Source of the DNA: Marinobacter flavimaris
GTDB taxonomy: Bacteria > Pseudomonadota > Gammaproteobacteria > Pseudomonadales > Oleiphilaceae
DNA length: 64,000 nucleotides
Assembly: GCF_002933295.1 (NCBI RefSeq)
Contig: NZ_PSSW01000003.1
Coordinates: 62,001-126,000, forward strand
Direction of reading: 5' to 3'
Shown: positions 47,791 to 56,906 of the stretch, one piece after another
Layout: each line of letters begins with the position of its first letter
How positions within the stretch are numbered: the first letter of the stretch is position 1
Program-made: the position numbers and the translations under genes
The notes under the pieces: generated by a model
Told to the model about the DNA's origin: nothing
The model's input: the letters and a program-made list of their open reading frames with translations, nothing else
The model's database searches: none

Positions 47791-48534
47791 TCACTCCATC
47801 CGGCTGACTTTCGCCATCAATCGACGCCAGTCTATTGGTAGCCGGTTCTCCAGTTCCTCCAGCACCGGGTCCTTCGGGTGCACAGACTGGAAGTGCTGTT
47901 TGCTGGCATAAACCACGGTGTTGTTACTTTTGCTTCGAAAGCCAAGAAGCACCGCAAAGTGCCTCTTGAGCCGCCGGAAGTAAGCCCCCTGGACATCCGG
48001 GGTCCGGTGGTAATTCAGCACCAGCCAGCCGTCCGCCGTGAGCACCCGGGTGCACTCATCCACAAACTGTTTCTGGGCCTGTGCAGGGCTCATCCGGTCT
48101 GCGTTGTACAGATCGGCCAGAATCATATCCGTGCTCGCCTCAGGCAGCTTTTCCAGGGCATCCCGGGCATCGGCAATGGTTACCTCAAGGCGCTCACTGC
48201 CGGGCAGATCAAAAAATTCCCTGGCAGTGTCCAGTACCGCCTGGCGCAGTTCGACGGCGTGTATCCGACACTCGGGATAAAGATGGTGAAAAGCGCCCGC
48301 CATCACGCCGCCGCCCAGACCCAGAATGGTGACGTGGCGAGGGTTGGCAAAGACCGCCGGCAGCATCATGGCCCGGTTGTACTCATGGACTGGCAGATAG
48401 GGAAATCGGCGATCAATCTTGCTTTGCTCGAACACCGAATTGAAGGTAAGCACCCGGTGTTTGCGGTAATCGACCACCAGAATGCTGCCCAGGGCATCCC
48501 GGGTGTGGTGGATAATCTCGCCTTTGTTGAACAT
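47791..48534 (-). CDS. Spermidine synthase-like methyltransferase-fold protein
   Basis: A 247-residue protein with the spermidine synthase/methyltransferase fold: GLGGGVMAGAFHHL near residue 72, the acidic loop HAVELRQAV near 92, ADARDAL near 120 and MILADLYNADRMSP near 138. It lacks the membrane and N-terminal parts of true SpeE enzymes, so polyamine synthesis is uncertain. It follows an ankyrin-repeat gene by 6 nt in one transcription unit. Confidence 0.82.
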   Translation of the reverse strand: MFNKGEIIHHTRDALGSILVVDYRKHRVLTFNSVFEQSKIDRRFPYLPVHEYNRAMMLPAVFANPRHVTILGLGGGVMAGAFHHLYPECRIHAVELRQAVLDTAREFFDLPGSERLEVTIADARDALEKLPEASTDMILADLYNADRMSPAQAQKQFVDECTRVLTADGWLVLNYHRTPDVQGAYFRRLKRHFAVLLGFRSKSNNTVVYASKQHFQSVHPKDPVLEELENRLPIDWRRLMAKVSRME

Positions 48535-48540
48535 GCCGGC

Positions 48541-48873
48541 TTACCGGCCGGATTCTTCGAACAGGCGCTTTACGCTGTCGGTTTTTGCCAGCGACAGAGC
48601 GGTATTGCCGTTGCTGTCCTTCGCTTCGCGATCGGCGCCTTTTTCCAGCAGCAGGCGTACCGTTTCCGGGTGGCCGTGCTTGCTGGCGAGGATCAGCAGG
48701 GTCTCGCCCTCGCTGGTGCGCATGTTCACCGGGACGCCGGCATCAAGCATCACGCTCAGAGGTCCGGCACCGCCGTTGCGGGCCAGTTCGAAAATACCCT
48801 GGGCGAAGGCAACCGCATCCTCGTCTTTCTGGTTCGCGGGTTGTTGCGGCTTGCCGGGCTTCTGTTGGCTCAT
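48541..48873 (-). CDS. Small ankyrin-repeat protein
   Basis: A 110-residue protein with two to three ankyrin repeats, the clearest being SEGETLLILASKHGHPETVRLL-like (starting near residue 53) and DSNGNTALSLA near 86. A Gln/Pro/Lys-rich N-terminus precedes them. A protein-protein interaction role is expected. It is co-transcribed with the spermidine synthase-like gene and may act with it. Confidence 0.85.
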   Translation of the reverse strand: MSQQKPGKPQQPANQKDEDAVAFAQGIFELARNGGAGPLSVMLDAGVPVNMRTSEGETLLILASKHGHPETVRLLLEKGADREAKDSNGNTALSLAKTDSVKRLFEESGR

Positions 48874-48987
48874 CGGGGCTCCGTGGTCAGTTCAATCGAT
48901 TTTGTGTTAAAAACGTATTATCACAGAATGAGACTGTCCCAGACACAGTCAATGAGCCCAAGGCTAAAAACGACAGGAGGCAACGCC

Positions 48988-49611
48988 GTGAAACTGCAGG
49001 TTGAAGGCATCGAAGAAGGCCAGCCGATTCCCGAGAAATTCGCATTCGGGGTATACAGCGAAGATGACCACATGAGCTTCGGTCCCAACCGGAACCCCGA
49101 AGTTGTCTGGGACGGTGCGCCCGAGGGCACGAAAAGCTTCGTGGTGATGATGTTTGATCCGGACGTGCCCAGCGTTGCGGATGATGTAAACCAGGAAGGC
49201 AAGACGGTTTCCAGGGACATCCCGAGGGTCGATTTTTTCCACTGGCTGCTGGTGGATGTGCCTGCCGGCACCACCCGGATTCCGGAAGGCGAAGACAGCG
49301 ATGGCGTGATTCCCAAGGGCAAGGAGCCGGGGCCCGGTCCCATCGGTATCCGCGGCGTGAACAATTACACCCAGTTCCTGGCGGGCAATCCCGACATGAA
49401 CGGCACCTACGCCGGGTACGATGGTCCCTGTCCGCCCTGGAACGATGAGATCATCCATCACTACCACTTCGAGGTGCATGCACTGGATGTGGATACCCTT
49501 GCCCTGGATGGCGAGTTCGATGGTAACGATGTGCGCGAAGCCATGGCAGGCCACGTACTGGCCAGCGCCCGGGTGACGGGTACCTACACCCTGAATCCGG
49601 ACCTGCGCTAA
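48988..49611 (+). CDS. YbhB/YbcL-type phosphatidylethanolamine-binding protein family member
   Basis: A 207-residue protein of the PEBP/Raf-kinase-inhibitor family. FGPNRNPEVVWDGAPEGTKSF, MMFDPDVPS, DFFHWLLVDVP and GYDGPCPPWNDEIIHHYHF are the ligand-pocket segments. The start is a GTG at 48988 with AGGAGG 7 nt upstream. A much longer open frame back to 47878 is antisense to two genes and has no ribosome site. Its function is unknown in bacteria. Confidence 0.9.
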   Translation: MKLQVEGIEEGQPIPEKFAFGVYSEDDHMSFGPNRNPEVVWDGAPEGTKSFVVMMFDPDVPSVADDVNQEGKTVSRDIPRVDFFHWLLVDVPAGTTRIPEGEDSDGVIPKGKEPGPGPIGIRGVNNYTQFLAGNPDMNGTYAGYDGPCPPWNDEIIHHYHFEVHALDVDTLALDGEFDGNDVREAMAGHVLASARVTGTYTLNPDLR

Positions 49612-49637
49612 CGGATTCAGACACCGAGCAGTGATAT

Positions 49638-49662
49638 TCCGGTAACCCAATCGGTTACCGGA
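49638..49662 (+). terminator. Hairpin after the YbhB-type gene
   Basis: TCCGGTAACC (49638-49647) pairs perfectly with GGTTACCGGA (49653-49662) around CAATC. No T-run follows, so termination would be weak or factor-dependent. Confidence 0.45.
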
Positions 49663-49788
49663 TAGCCATCGTTCCCTCCCCCTGATTCCTTTCTGAACGT
49701 CACAGAAGTGTCTTGTTGTTGTCATGTCCCCGTCACCCGGTCTTGCCAAGGTGTCAGCATCCGGAATGGTTGAAAGACGGGAGGCAAG

Positions 49789-50640
49789 ATGCGGAGCTAC
49801 CGGAGCGTTTTCATTTCCGATGTGCACCTGGGCACGGCTGACTGCCAGGCCGAGTATCTGCTGGATTTCCTGAACCAGGTCCGCTGCGAAACTCTGTATC
49901 TGGTGGGCGATATCATCGACCTGATTGCGATGCAGCGACGGGTTCACTTCCCGGATTCCCATCGGGCCGTCATTCACAAACTCATTGAGCTGGCTGCCAG
50001 TGGAACGCGGGTGGTCTATGTGCCCGGTAACCACGACGATTTCCTGGGCCGGTTCTGCGGCCAGACCATTGCCGGTATTGAGCTGCGCTACAAGGCCATA
50101 CACACCACCGCAGATGGTCGACGCTTCATGGTCTGCCACGGCGACCAGTTTGACCAGGTGGTGCGTTGCAGCCCGCTGATGCTTCTGGTCGGTGACCGTG
50201 CCCACGGTATCTTGCTCCGCCTGAACCGCTGGTTCAACGCCTGGCGCCGGCTCAAGGGCAAGCCTTACTGGTCGCTGGCAGCCTGGGTAAAGAGCAGAAT
50301 CGGCAAGGCGCGCACGTTCATCCGGCGGTTTGAACTGGCGGCGCTGACGGTCGCGGAAAAGGGCAACTACGACGGTTTTATCTGCGGCCACATCCACTCC
50401 GCCGGCTTCCTGCGCAGCGAAGATGGTCTTTACTGCAATGACGGCGATTGGGTAGAACACTGCACGGCGCTGGTGGAGCAGGAGAACGGCACACTGGAGC
50501 TGCTGCATTGGTCGGAAAACCCCAATGTTCTGGCCAGAGAGCCTGACGCCCCGCATCCGGATGTTTGCGGAGACGCCCGGCCGGTGATTGATGCCCTGCC
50601 CACAGCGTTCGTGGAGCAGGTCAACCGGCTCGTCAGCTGA
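49789..50640 (+). CDS. Calcineurin-like metallophosphoesterase, LpxH-like
   Basis: A 283-residue two-metal phosphoesterase. The metal-binding motifs are in order: SDVHLGT (residue 10), VGDIIDL (39), PGNHDDF (75), VCHGDQ (115) and CGHIHSAG (197). It is closest to UDP-2,3-diacylglucosamine hydrolase relatives (LpxH-like) but longer, with a C-terminal tail, and not in a lipid A gene cluster, so the substrate is open. A long-loop terminator follows. Confidence 0.87.
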   Translation: MRSYRSVFISDVHLGTADCQAEYLLDFLNQVRCETLYLVGDIIDLIAMQRRVHFPDSHRAVIHKLIELAASGTRVVYVPGNHDDFLGRFCGQTIAGIELRYKAIHTTADGRRFMVCHGDQFDQVVRCSPLMLLVGDRAHGILLRLNRWFNAWRRLKGKPYWSLAAWVKSRIGKARTFIRRFELAALTVAEKGNYDGFICGHIHSAGFLRSEDGLYCNDGDWVEHCTALVEQENGTLELLHWSENPNVLAREPDAPHPDVCGDARPVIDALPTAFVEQVNRLVS

Positions 50641-50668
50641 GCAGAGGTGTGCGGCGACCTCGGTCGCC

Positions 50669-50728
50669 CACCCTGGCACTCGCTCAGGCCGATCGAGGCT
50701 TCAATATCCCTCCTTCAGGGTGGCTATT
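50669..50728 (+). terminator. Possible terminator after the metallophosphoesterase
   Basis: CCACCCTG (50669-50676) pairs with CAGGGTGG (50716-50723), followed by CTATTTTTC. The loop of 39 nt contains smaller complementary segments. Plausible, not certain. Confidence 0.45.
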
Positions 50729-50729
50729 T

Positions 50730-50757
50730 TTCATAACGCCATCGTATCCCTTATACT
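50730..50757 (+). promoter_or_regulatory. Possible promoter of the iron permease gene
   Basis: TTCATA (50730-50735) and TATACT (50752-50757) are 16 bp apart; the implied start lies about 25 nt before the ATG at 50788. Confidence 0.4.
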
Positions 50758-50787
50758 CCGTGTCCCTACCAGCCCTTCATAGGCTTT

Positions 50788-52500
50788 ATGGCTGAACATA
50801 CGACATCACAGACAAGCGGTTTTGCTGGCGCTGGCCCCGGAACCGGCGCCGCCAGTCATCGCGCGCGTCGTTTCAATGCCTGGACGGTCAGCACCCTCGT
50901 GATCGCCCTGCTGGTTGCGATGCCAGTGCTGGTCATCCTTGCCCATGTGTTTTTCCCGTCCGGTGAAGTCTGGCAACACCTTGTCAGCACGGTTCTTGGA
51001 AGATACCTCAGTAACACCGTGGTGCTCAGTGTCTCTGTGGCTGTAGGAACCACCCTGATTGGCACTGCCTGCGCCTGGCTGGTGGTTATGTGCCGGTTTC
51101 CCGGCAGGCGGCTGTTCGAGTGGGCCCTTCTGCTGCCGCTGGCGGTGCCAACCTACGTTATTGCCTATGCTTACACGGATTTCCTGCAGTTTGCGGGGCC
51201 ACTACAAAGCGCCTTGCGCGACTGGTTCGGCTGGGAGTTTGGCGACTATTACTTTCCGGATATCCGGTCCCTGGGCGGTGCTGCCCTGCTGATTACCATG
51301 GTGCTCTACCCCTACGTGTACCTGCTTGCCCGGGCGTCGTTCATGGAGCAGTCGGTAAGTGCACTTGATGTTGGCCGCACTCTGGGCCTGGGGCCATGGC
51401 GTATGTTCAAACGCATTGCTCTGCCGCTGTCCCGTCCTGGGATCATCGGCGGCGTTTCGCTGGTCCTGATGGAAACACTGAACGAGTTCGGGGCAGTCCA
51501 GTTCTTTGGCGTCGATACCTTCACCACCGGAATCTACCGGACCTGGTTTGGCCTGGGTGAGCCGGTTGCAGCGGCTCAGCTCGCAGCCTGCCTGCTGGTG
51601 TTCGTGGTTCTTGTTGTTGTTCTGGAACGCGTTTCCCGCGGTGGCAAGCAATACCATACCTCGGCACGGTACCAGGCATTGCCCGAGTATTCGCTGAATT
51701 CAGGTCAGGCTGCGCTCGCCTTTGCAGTGTGTTTCCTGCCTGTTCTTATTGGTTTTATTGTTCCGGCCCTGATTCTGCTGGAAATGGCGATTACGACCGG
51801 CGACAGCCTTTTCGGGACGCGTTTTCTGGAATTCGCGTTCAACAGTCTGATACTCGCCTCAAGCGCGGCGCTGGTTGCCGTTACGCTTGCTGTAATGCTG
51901 AGTTACGGCGCACGGCTGAATCCCAGCTCCTGGGTCCGGAGTGCGAACCGGATTGCGGCCATGGGCTATGCCATCCCAGGGTCTGTCATTGCCGTGGGCA
52001 TCATGATTCCGCTGGCCTGGCTGGATCAGAAGCTCAATCTCTTTCTTCGTGACAACTTTGGTTTCATGGTGGGTCTGGTACTCAGTGGCAGCGCTTTTGT
52101 CCTGATCTACGCCTACACGGTGAGATTCCTGGCCGTCTCCTTCAATACGGTTGAGGCCAGTCTGGGGAAGGTTACGCCCTCAATGGACGCAGCTGCGCGA
52201 ACCCTCGGTCAAACCGCCGGTGGTACCTTGCGCAAGGTTCATACGCCGATCATGCGCAGTAGCCTGCTGGCGGCCGGTATACTGGTGTTTGTGGACGTGA
52301 TGAAGGAGTTGCCGGCGACCATCATACTCCGGCCGTTCAACTTCGATACCCTGGCGGTCCGTGCCTACAGCCTGGCCTCTGACGAGCGATTGGCCGAGTC
52401 GGCCATGTCCTCCCTCGCCATTGTTGTGGTCGGGATCATTCCCGTGGTCATTCTGAGCCTGGCGATGCGTCGGTCCCGCCCGGGAAGTAAAACGGGGTAG
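50788..52500 (+). CDS. Fe(III) ABC transporter permease (FbpB-type, duplicated)
   Basis: A 570-residue inner membrane protein with about 12 membrane segments in two halves, each a binding-protein-dependent permease domain. The ATPase-coupling EAA loops are ALDVGRTLGLGPWRMFKRIALP (near residue 190) and AARTLGQTAGGTLRKVHTPIM (near 470). The duplicated form is typical of FbpB/SfuB iron permeases. The matching ATPase is encoded convergently 7 bp downstream, and the binding protein lies beyond it. Confidence 0.92.
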   Translation: MAEHTTSQTSGFAGAGPGTGAASHRARRFNAWTVSTLVIALLVAMPVLVILAHVFFPSGEVWQHLVSTVLGRYLSNTVVLSVSVAVGTTLIGTACAWLVVMCRFPGRRLFEWALLLPLAVPTYVIAYAYTDFLQFAGPLQSALRDWFGWEFGDYYFPDIRSLGGAALLITMVLYPYVYLLARASFMEQSVSALDVGRTLGLGPWRMFKRIALPLSRPGIIGGVSLVLMETLNEFGAVQFFGVDTFTTGIYRTWFGLGEPVAAAQLAACLLVFVVLVVVLERVSRGGKQYHTSARYQALPEYSLNSGQAALAFAVCFLPVLIGFIVPALILLEMAITTGDSLFGTRFLEFAFNSLILASSAALVAVTLAVMLSYGARLNPSSWVRSANRIAAMGYAIPGSVIAVGIMIPLAWLDQKLNLFLRDNFGFMVGLVLSGSAFVLIYAYTVRFLAVSFNTVEASLGKVTPSMDAAARTLGQTAGGTLRKVHTPIMRSSLLAAGILVFVDVMKELPATIILRPFNFDTLAVRAYSLASDERLAESAMSSLAIVVVGIIPVVILSLAMRRSRPGSKTG

Positions 52501-52507
52501 CCACGGT

Positions 52508-53623
52508 TTACTCGGCGAACAGAAAAACCTGCGACATATCCAGCTCAAGCGAGACAGCCTGTCCCTCTTCCGGCAGAAACACCCCGGGCACTTTTGCATG
52601 CAGGTGCATTTCCTGCCCGTCCGGCCCGTGAGCACAAATATGCAACAGACTGGTCGGGCCGAGCAGTCGGGACATCAGAACATGGCTGGTGCGGTCATCA
52701 CCGGCCTGTCCTTCAAGTTGCCTGACTTTGACCGCCTCCGGACGGATCAGAATTCTAGCGCTGCTGCCGTCCTCAAAACCTTTAGCTTCCAGGTGGCCCA
52801 ATGGCGTTGTCACCACGCCGTTGTGGACAACGCCGCGATGTTCGTTCACCTGCCCGAAAAAGTTGACCACGAACGGCTCGGCAGGATTGCAGTAAAGGTC
52901 TGTAGGAGTTCCCGTTTGCACGATCTCTCCGTCTCGCATCAGTGCGATCCGATCTGCCATGAACATGGCTTCCTCCGGGTCATGAGTAACCAGAAGAGTG
53001 GCCGTGTTCAGCTCTTTCAGCACATGCAGTGTATCGTCCCGAATCTGGTCGCGCAGCCGGGCGTCGAGGCTGGAGAATGGTTCGTCCAGCAGCATGACCC
53101 GTGGCGACGGAGCAAGGGCCCTGGCCAGGGCTACCCGCTGCTGCTGACCACCTGAGAGGGTATGTGGGTAAACATTGGCGGCATCGGCCATGCCCAGGCG
53201 CCCCAACAGTTCGAGTGCGCGCGTACGTTGCTGCTTTTTCGGCATGGAGCTGATGCCGAAGCAGACGTTCTCCAGCACCGTCAGATGGGGGAAGAGTGCA
53301 GATTCCTGGAATGCCAGGCCCACATTCCGCTTTTCCGGGGGTACCTGCACGCCACCGGGTGCCGAAACCAGGGAGCTGCCGAGAAAGACTTTGCCGCGGG
53401 ACGGCGTCTGGAGGCCTGCAGCGATACGCAGCAGCGTTGTTTTGCCGCAGCCAGAAGGGCCGAGGAGGCAGACAACCTCGCCTGCTTCCAGATGCAGGTT
53501 GATGTCTTTGACAACGCTATCGCCATGGAATTGGCAATGCACGCGGTCAAGCATCAATGACGGGCCCGACAGGCCGTTCTCGAGTTGGTCGCTGTAGGTT
53601 GGGCTTTCCTGATAAATGCTCAT
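52508..53623 (-). CDS. Fe(III) ABC transporter ATP-binding protein (FbpC-type)
   Basis: A 371-residue ABC ATPase: Walker A GPSGCGKTT near residue 55, Q-loop AFQESALFPHL, signature LSGGQQQRVALARAL near 155, Walker B MLLDEP and H-loop VTHDPEEA. The C-terminal TOBE-type domain (about 255-370) is as in the FbpC/PotA branch. The convergent permease and the divergent binding-protein gene indicate Fe(III) as substrate. It has its own transcription unit on the minus strand. Confidence 0.92.
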   Translation of the reverse strand: MSIYQESPTYSDQLENGLSGPSLMLDRVHCQFHGDSVVKDINLHLEAGEVVCLLGPSGCGKTTLLRIAAGLQTPSRGKVFLGSSLVSAPGGVQVPPEKRNVGLAFQESALFPHLTVLENVCFGISSMPKKQQRTRALELLGRLGMADAANVYPHTLSGGQQQRVALARALAPSPRVMLLDEPFSSLDARLRDQIRDDTLHVLKELNTATLLVTHDPEEAMFMADRIALMRDGEIVQTGTPTDLYCNPAEPFVVNFFGQVNEHRGVVHNGVVTTPLGHLEAKGFEDGSSARILIRPEAVKVRQLEGQAGDDRTSHVLMSRLLGPTSLLHICAHGPDGQEMHLHAKVPGVFLPEEGQAVSLELDMSQVFLFAE

Positions 53624-53761
53624 GGTGCCGATCCAGCCTCCCGGTTCAAACTCCAGTGGAGGTGCAATTGTAAGCTTGTTGCGTCTGATTGTGTATTGAA
53701 TACGTAAAAGCGACTGATTCCTATTTATTGACTTCTATTCCCGGGTTCGTTTAAATCGCAT

Positions 53762-53780
53762 CTAAATACTAATCGTTTTC
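53762..53780 (+). promoter_or_regulatory. Candidate Fur box upstream of the iron-binding protein gene
   Basis: This 19-mer matches the Fur consensus GATAATGATAATCATTATC at about 12 of 19 positions, centred on TAATC. It lies 37 bp before the start codon, in the divergent A+T-rich region shared with the ATPase gene. Below the quality of proven Fur boxes. Confidence 0.4.
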
Positions 53781-53816
53781 ACCTGCAATAGTAATTAGCA
53801 ACCAAGGAGAGATCCC

Positions 53817-54839
53817 GTGGTATCTCATAAAGCGAAGTTGGCAGCCGCTGCCCTGGCAACAACACTGGCAGCAACGAGTGTCTCCGCGAGTGAAGTCAAC
53901 CTGTACTCTGCGCGGCACTACGATTCGGACCAGGCAATTTATAACGCCTTCACCGAGGAGACCGGCATCAAGGTCAACCTGATTGAGGGGAAGTCCGATG
54001 CGTTGATCCAGCGAATCCAGCGAGAAGGTGTCGCCAGCCCGGCCGATATCCTGATTACCGTTGACGCGGGTAACCTCTGGCGAGCCGACCAGGAAGGCAT
54101 CTTCCAGCCGGTGGATTCGGAAGTTCTGAACAGCCGTCTGCCGGATTCCCTGCGTCATCCGGAAGGGCATTGGTTCGGCTTCAGTCAGCGTCTGCGCGTG
54201 ATCTACTACGATCGTTCAGACTTTGATCCTTCCCGGATCAGTCAGTACGAGGACCTGGCCAAGCCGGAATTCAAGGGCGAGATCTGCATCCGGTCCTCCA
54301 GCAACATCTACAACCAGTCATTGCTGGCCAGCCTCGTTGAGTACCACGGCGAAGAAGGCGCTGAGGAGTGGGCGCAGGGCGTAGTCAATAACATGGCCCG
54401 TGATCCCCAGGGTGGCGACACCGATCAGATCCGTGCTGTGGCTGCCGGTGAATGCAACCTGGCGGTTGGCAACCATTACTACTACGCGCGCCTGCTGAAC
54501 TCTGATGATGTTGCAGACCGTGAAGTGGCCCGGGAGGTTGGCATTATCTTCCCGAACCAGGATGGCCGTGGTGTTCACGCCAACATCGGTGGTGCGGGTG
54601 TGGTGGCTACCGCGCCTAACCGCGACAACGCTGTCCGGTTCCTGGAGTTCCTGTCCTCCGATACCGCCCAGCAGATCTTCGCTGAGAGCAATCACGAGTT
54701 CCCGGCGGTAGACGGTGTACTGAAGAATCCGGTGCTGGATTCCTGGGGCAACCTGAACATTGATGACATCAATGTGAGCGTACTGGGCACCAACAATCCG
54801 GAAGCGGTGAAGATCTTCGACCGTGTGGGCTGGCGTTAA
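53817..54839 (+). CDS. Fe(III) ABC transporter periplasmic binding protein (FbpA/FutA-type)
   Basis: A 340-residue exported binding protein with a signal peptide of about 23 residues (ending SVSAS) before EVNLYSARHY. The tyrosines that ligate iron in this family appear in LYSARHY and NHYYYARLL, and GGDTDQIRAVAAGECNLAVGN matches the hinge region. It starts with GTG behind AAGGAGAG. It is divergent from its ATPase gene and ends at a strong terminator. Confidence 0.93.
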   Translation: MVSHKAKLAAAALATTLAATSVSASEVNLYSARHYDSDQAIYNAFTEETGIKVNLIEGKSDALIQRIQREGVASPADILITVDAGNLWRADQEGIFQPVDSEVLNSRLPDSLRHPEGHWFGFSQRLRVIYYDRSDFDPSRISQYEDLAKPEFKGEICIRSSSNIYNQSLLASLVEYHGEEGAEEWAQGVVNNMARDPQGGDTDQIRAVAAGECNLAVGNHYYYARLLNSDDVADREVAREVGIIFPNQDGRGVHANIGGAGVVATAPNRDNAVRFLEFLSSDTAQQIFAESNHEFPAVDGVLKNPVLDSWGNLNIDDINVSVLGTNNPEAVKIFDRVGWR

Positions 54840-54888
54840 TCGAAGTATCACGAAATTGATCGCAGATTACGCTTGAGAGAGCGTGCCC

Positions 54889-54924
54889 AAGGGCCGGATG
54901 TTGGTAAGACATCCGGCCCTTTTT
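54889..54924 (+). terminator. Strong intrinsic terminator after the iron-binding protein gene
   Basis: GGGCCGGATGT (54891-54901) pairs perfectly with ACATCCGGCCC (54909-54919); two further A-T pairs extend the stem, and TTTTTATTTT follows. Confidence 0.95.
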
Positions 54925-54982
54925 ATTTTATCGAGGCACCGGCTGTGCTTCCTGTTACCTGATGAGCGGGTAGAATAGCCGG

Positions 54983-55675
54983 ATGACCCGATCGCCGCTG
55001 GTTTTCCGTCTCTCCTTTCTTGCCATTGTCGCGTTTTTGATGGCCATGATCTGGCTTCTGCTGCGGCAACTGGGCATGCCTGCCAGCTTTGCACCAACGG
55101 TGCTGTCCGACTGGTTTGCCAGTCATGGGACTCTTGGGCCGGTATTACTGATGCTCCTGATGGTTCTTGCTGTCGTGGTCGGGCCAATACCCACGTTGCC
55201 GATCAGTGCGGCGTCCGGCCTGGTTTACGGAATGTTCAACGGAACGGCAATCGCGGTAGCCGGTGCACTGGCGGGTTCGCTGATTGCCTTTTATCTGGCG
55301 CGAGTGCTTGGTCGCGATGCTGTTCAGCAGAAGCTCGAAAACAACCCGGTATTCTCGGCCAGAGGGTCACAGCGGTTCCTGTTTATTGCAGTCCTCCTCA
55401 CCCGGTTAATCCCGGTGTTCTCCTTCGCCCTGATCAGCTATGCCGCCGGAGTGACGGCGATACACCTTTGGCGTTACGCCTTGGCAACGGTTATTGGAAT
55501 GTTACCCATGACCTTTGTGTTTGCCGGGTTGGGGCATACCCTCGAGCTTAACCCCACCCTGACCGTTATAGCGGCAGCTACGGTATTGCTGGTCATGAGC
55601 ACGTTGCCCCTTTACCTGCGGCATCGCCCACATTCCCGTCTGGCTCGCTGGCTGCAGCTGGATGGAAGGGTCTGA
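54983..55675 (+). CDS. TVP38/TMEM64-family (VTT domain) membrane protein
   Basis: A 230-residue membrane protein with six segments and the VTT/SNARE-associated domain. The conserved core GPIPTLPISAASGLVYGMFNG is near residue 70 and the FIAVLLTRLIPVFSFALISYAAG-type arginine segment near 135. Members are thought to move phospholipids between membrane leaflets. There is no strong ribosome site before the ATG. It converges with the ADP-ribosylglycohydrolase gene; a second VTT protein is encoded 2.7 kb away. Confidence 0.87.
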   Translation: MTRSPLVFRLSFLAIVAFLMAMIWLLLRQLGMPASFAPTVLSDWFASHGTLGPVLLMLLMVLAVVVGPIPTLPISAASGLVYGMFNGTAIAVAGALAGSLIAFYLARVLGRDAVQQKLENNPVFSARGSQRFLFIAVLLTRLIPVFSFALISYAAGVTAIHLWRYALATVIGMLPMTFVFAGLGHTLELNPTLTVIAAATVLLVMSTLPLYLRHRPHSRLARWLQLDGRV

Positions 55676-55691
55676 TGCCCGCTGCAGATTC

Positions 55692-56864
55692 TCAATTTCC
55701 CACAAGCGACTCGATATCCTGATAGACGGTCGCAGCATCCGTTACCCTGGCGAGCCAGCTCAGAGGAATGCCGTTCTCACCGCCAACACCGTGCATGGCG
55801 GCCATGGCCGGGCCAATCAGCCAGGCTCGACCGCAGGAGTCACCACCACAATGAATGTTGGCGCGGATGGCTTCGGTGTAGCTCCGGGCCGTGTTCAGAA
55901 TGTGAAAGCTGACCGGCATGGCTTCCTGCAGGTAACAGGTGCGGCCAAACGTGTCACCGGCAGCAACGCCGTTCAGTTCCGAGCTCTCAAGTGCCCGTTT
56001 GAGGGACGCCTGATCGGGTGCTTCGTCGATGGCCGAATTCATTGCCTTGGCAAGAGGCTCGCCCCTGAATAGCCCGTCCAGAAGCACCGCTGCACACTTT
56101 GCCCAGGCAACGGCCTCGTCGTTGTGATTGGTAACCCGCACGGCTGCTTCAACAACGTCCAGGAGGTTTGTGCTTCCGCTATGGGCGGCAACGAGTGGCG
56201 GCAGCTTGGACACCGCAGGCAACTGCATGTCGTCGGCGCCACTCGCCGGTACCAGATTGCGGTCGATGGTTTCCGCCAGATGAACGCCGGCGTCCTGAAT
56301 GGCCTTTTCCTTGTACGTCAGGCTGATGGCCTCCCGCACCGGCTGCGCAAGCGCGCTGCCGCTCAGACGGCGGGTGTAGGGCATGACCTTCTGCACCAGA
56401 ATCCGCTTCTGTTTGTCGGAAAGATCATCCGGCATGCCGGACTGCGCCTCCTCGACCGCCTTGCGCTCGATCGCATTGAAATTCTCCAGCGTGATCCGTG
56501 TCGGGTTATCGATGAATCCCCGCCACTGGCCACCGGGCCCAAAGAACGAACGAAACCGGCGCTGGTAATCGCGGATGTCCAGATTGCCGTTGGTGGCCAG
56601 TAAGCTGTCGGTCAGCACGCCGGTGGCTGCGCCGTAGTGACTCACATCGCCAACCTGTTTCCCCTCGTGAGCGAAGTAACCGAATCCCTTTGTGTAGTAC
56701 TCGGCTCGTGGAGGCAGGAATTCGGGCGACTGTCCACCCACCTCCAGAATGCGCTCGCTGTTGTAGAGCCAGTGCAAACCCAGGCTGGCTGCGTCTGCGA
56801 CCCAGCCGCCTGCCAGAGCAGCGGTGATGGCGCCTTTTCTTTCGGGAGGGAGATTGCTGACCAT
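55692..56864 (-). CDS. ADP-ribosylglycohydrolase-family protein
   Basis: A 390-residue protein of the ADP-ribosylglycohydrolase/J1-crystallin family. GGWVADAASLGLHW near the start and HCGGDSCGRAWLIGPAMAA near residue 340 are the regions that normally bind two Mg2+. The first reads ADAASL rather than the canonical GDALG, so catalysis may differ. No nitrogenase or DraT gene is present. It lies 42 bp downstream of the EthD-like gene on the same strand, possibly the fourth gene of the ECF sigma operon. Confidence 0.85.
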   Translation of the reverse strand: MVSNLPPERKGAITAALAGGWVADAASLGLHWLYNSERILEVGGQSPEFLPPRAEYYTKGFGYFAHEGKQVGDVSHYGAATGVLTDSLLATNGNLDIRDYQRRFRSFFGPGGQWRGFIDNPTRITLENFNAIERKAVEEAQSGMPDDLSDKQKRILVQKVMPYTRRLSGSALAQPVREAISLTYKEKAIQDAGVHLAETIDRNLVPASGADDMQLPAVSKLPPLVAAHSGSTNLLDVVEAAVRVTNHNDEAVAWAKCAAVLLDGLFRGEPLAKAMNSAIDEAPDQASLKRALESSELNGVAAGDTFGRTCYLQEAMPVSFHILNTARSYTEAIRANIHCGGDSCGRAWLIGPAMAAMHGVGGENGIPLSWLARVTDAATVYQDIESLVGN

Positions 56865-56906
56865 GGGAGATCCTTGATGTCCGGTTTGTGAGTCCGACCT
56901 GAAGGA

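Noticed and set aside
47878..48987. 577-codon open frame that would extend the YbhB-type protein by 370 residues
   Set aside because: The extension is antisense to the spermidine synthase-like and ankyrin genes, has no family resemblance and no ribosome site; the GTG at 48988 has AGGAGG.
48964..50679. 571-codon minus-strand frame across the YbhB-type and metallophosphoesterase genes
   Set aside because: It mirrors two well-recognised genes and shows no domain; a by-product of G+C-rich codons.
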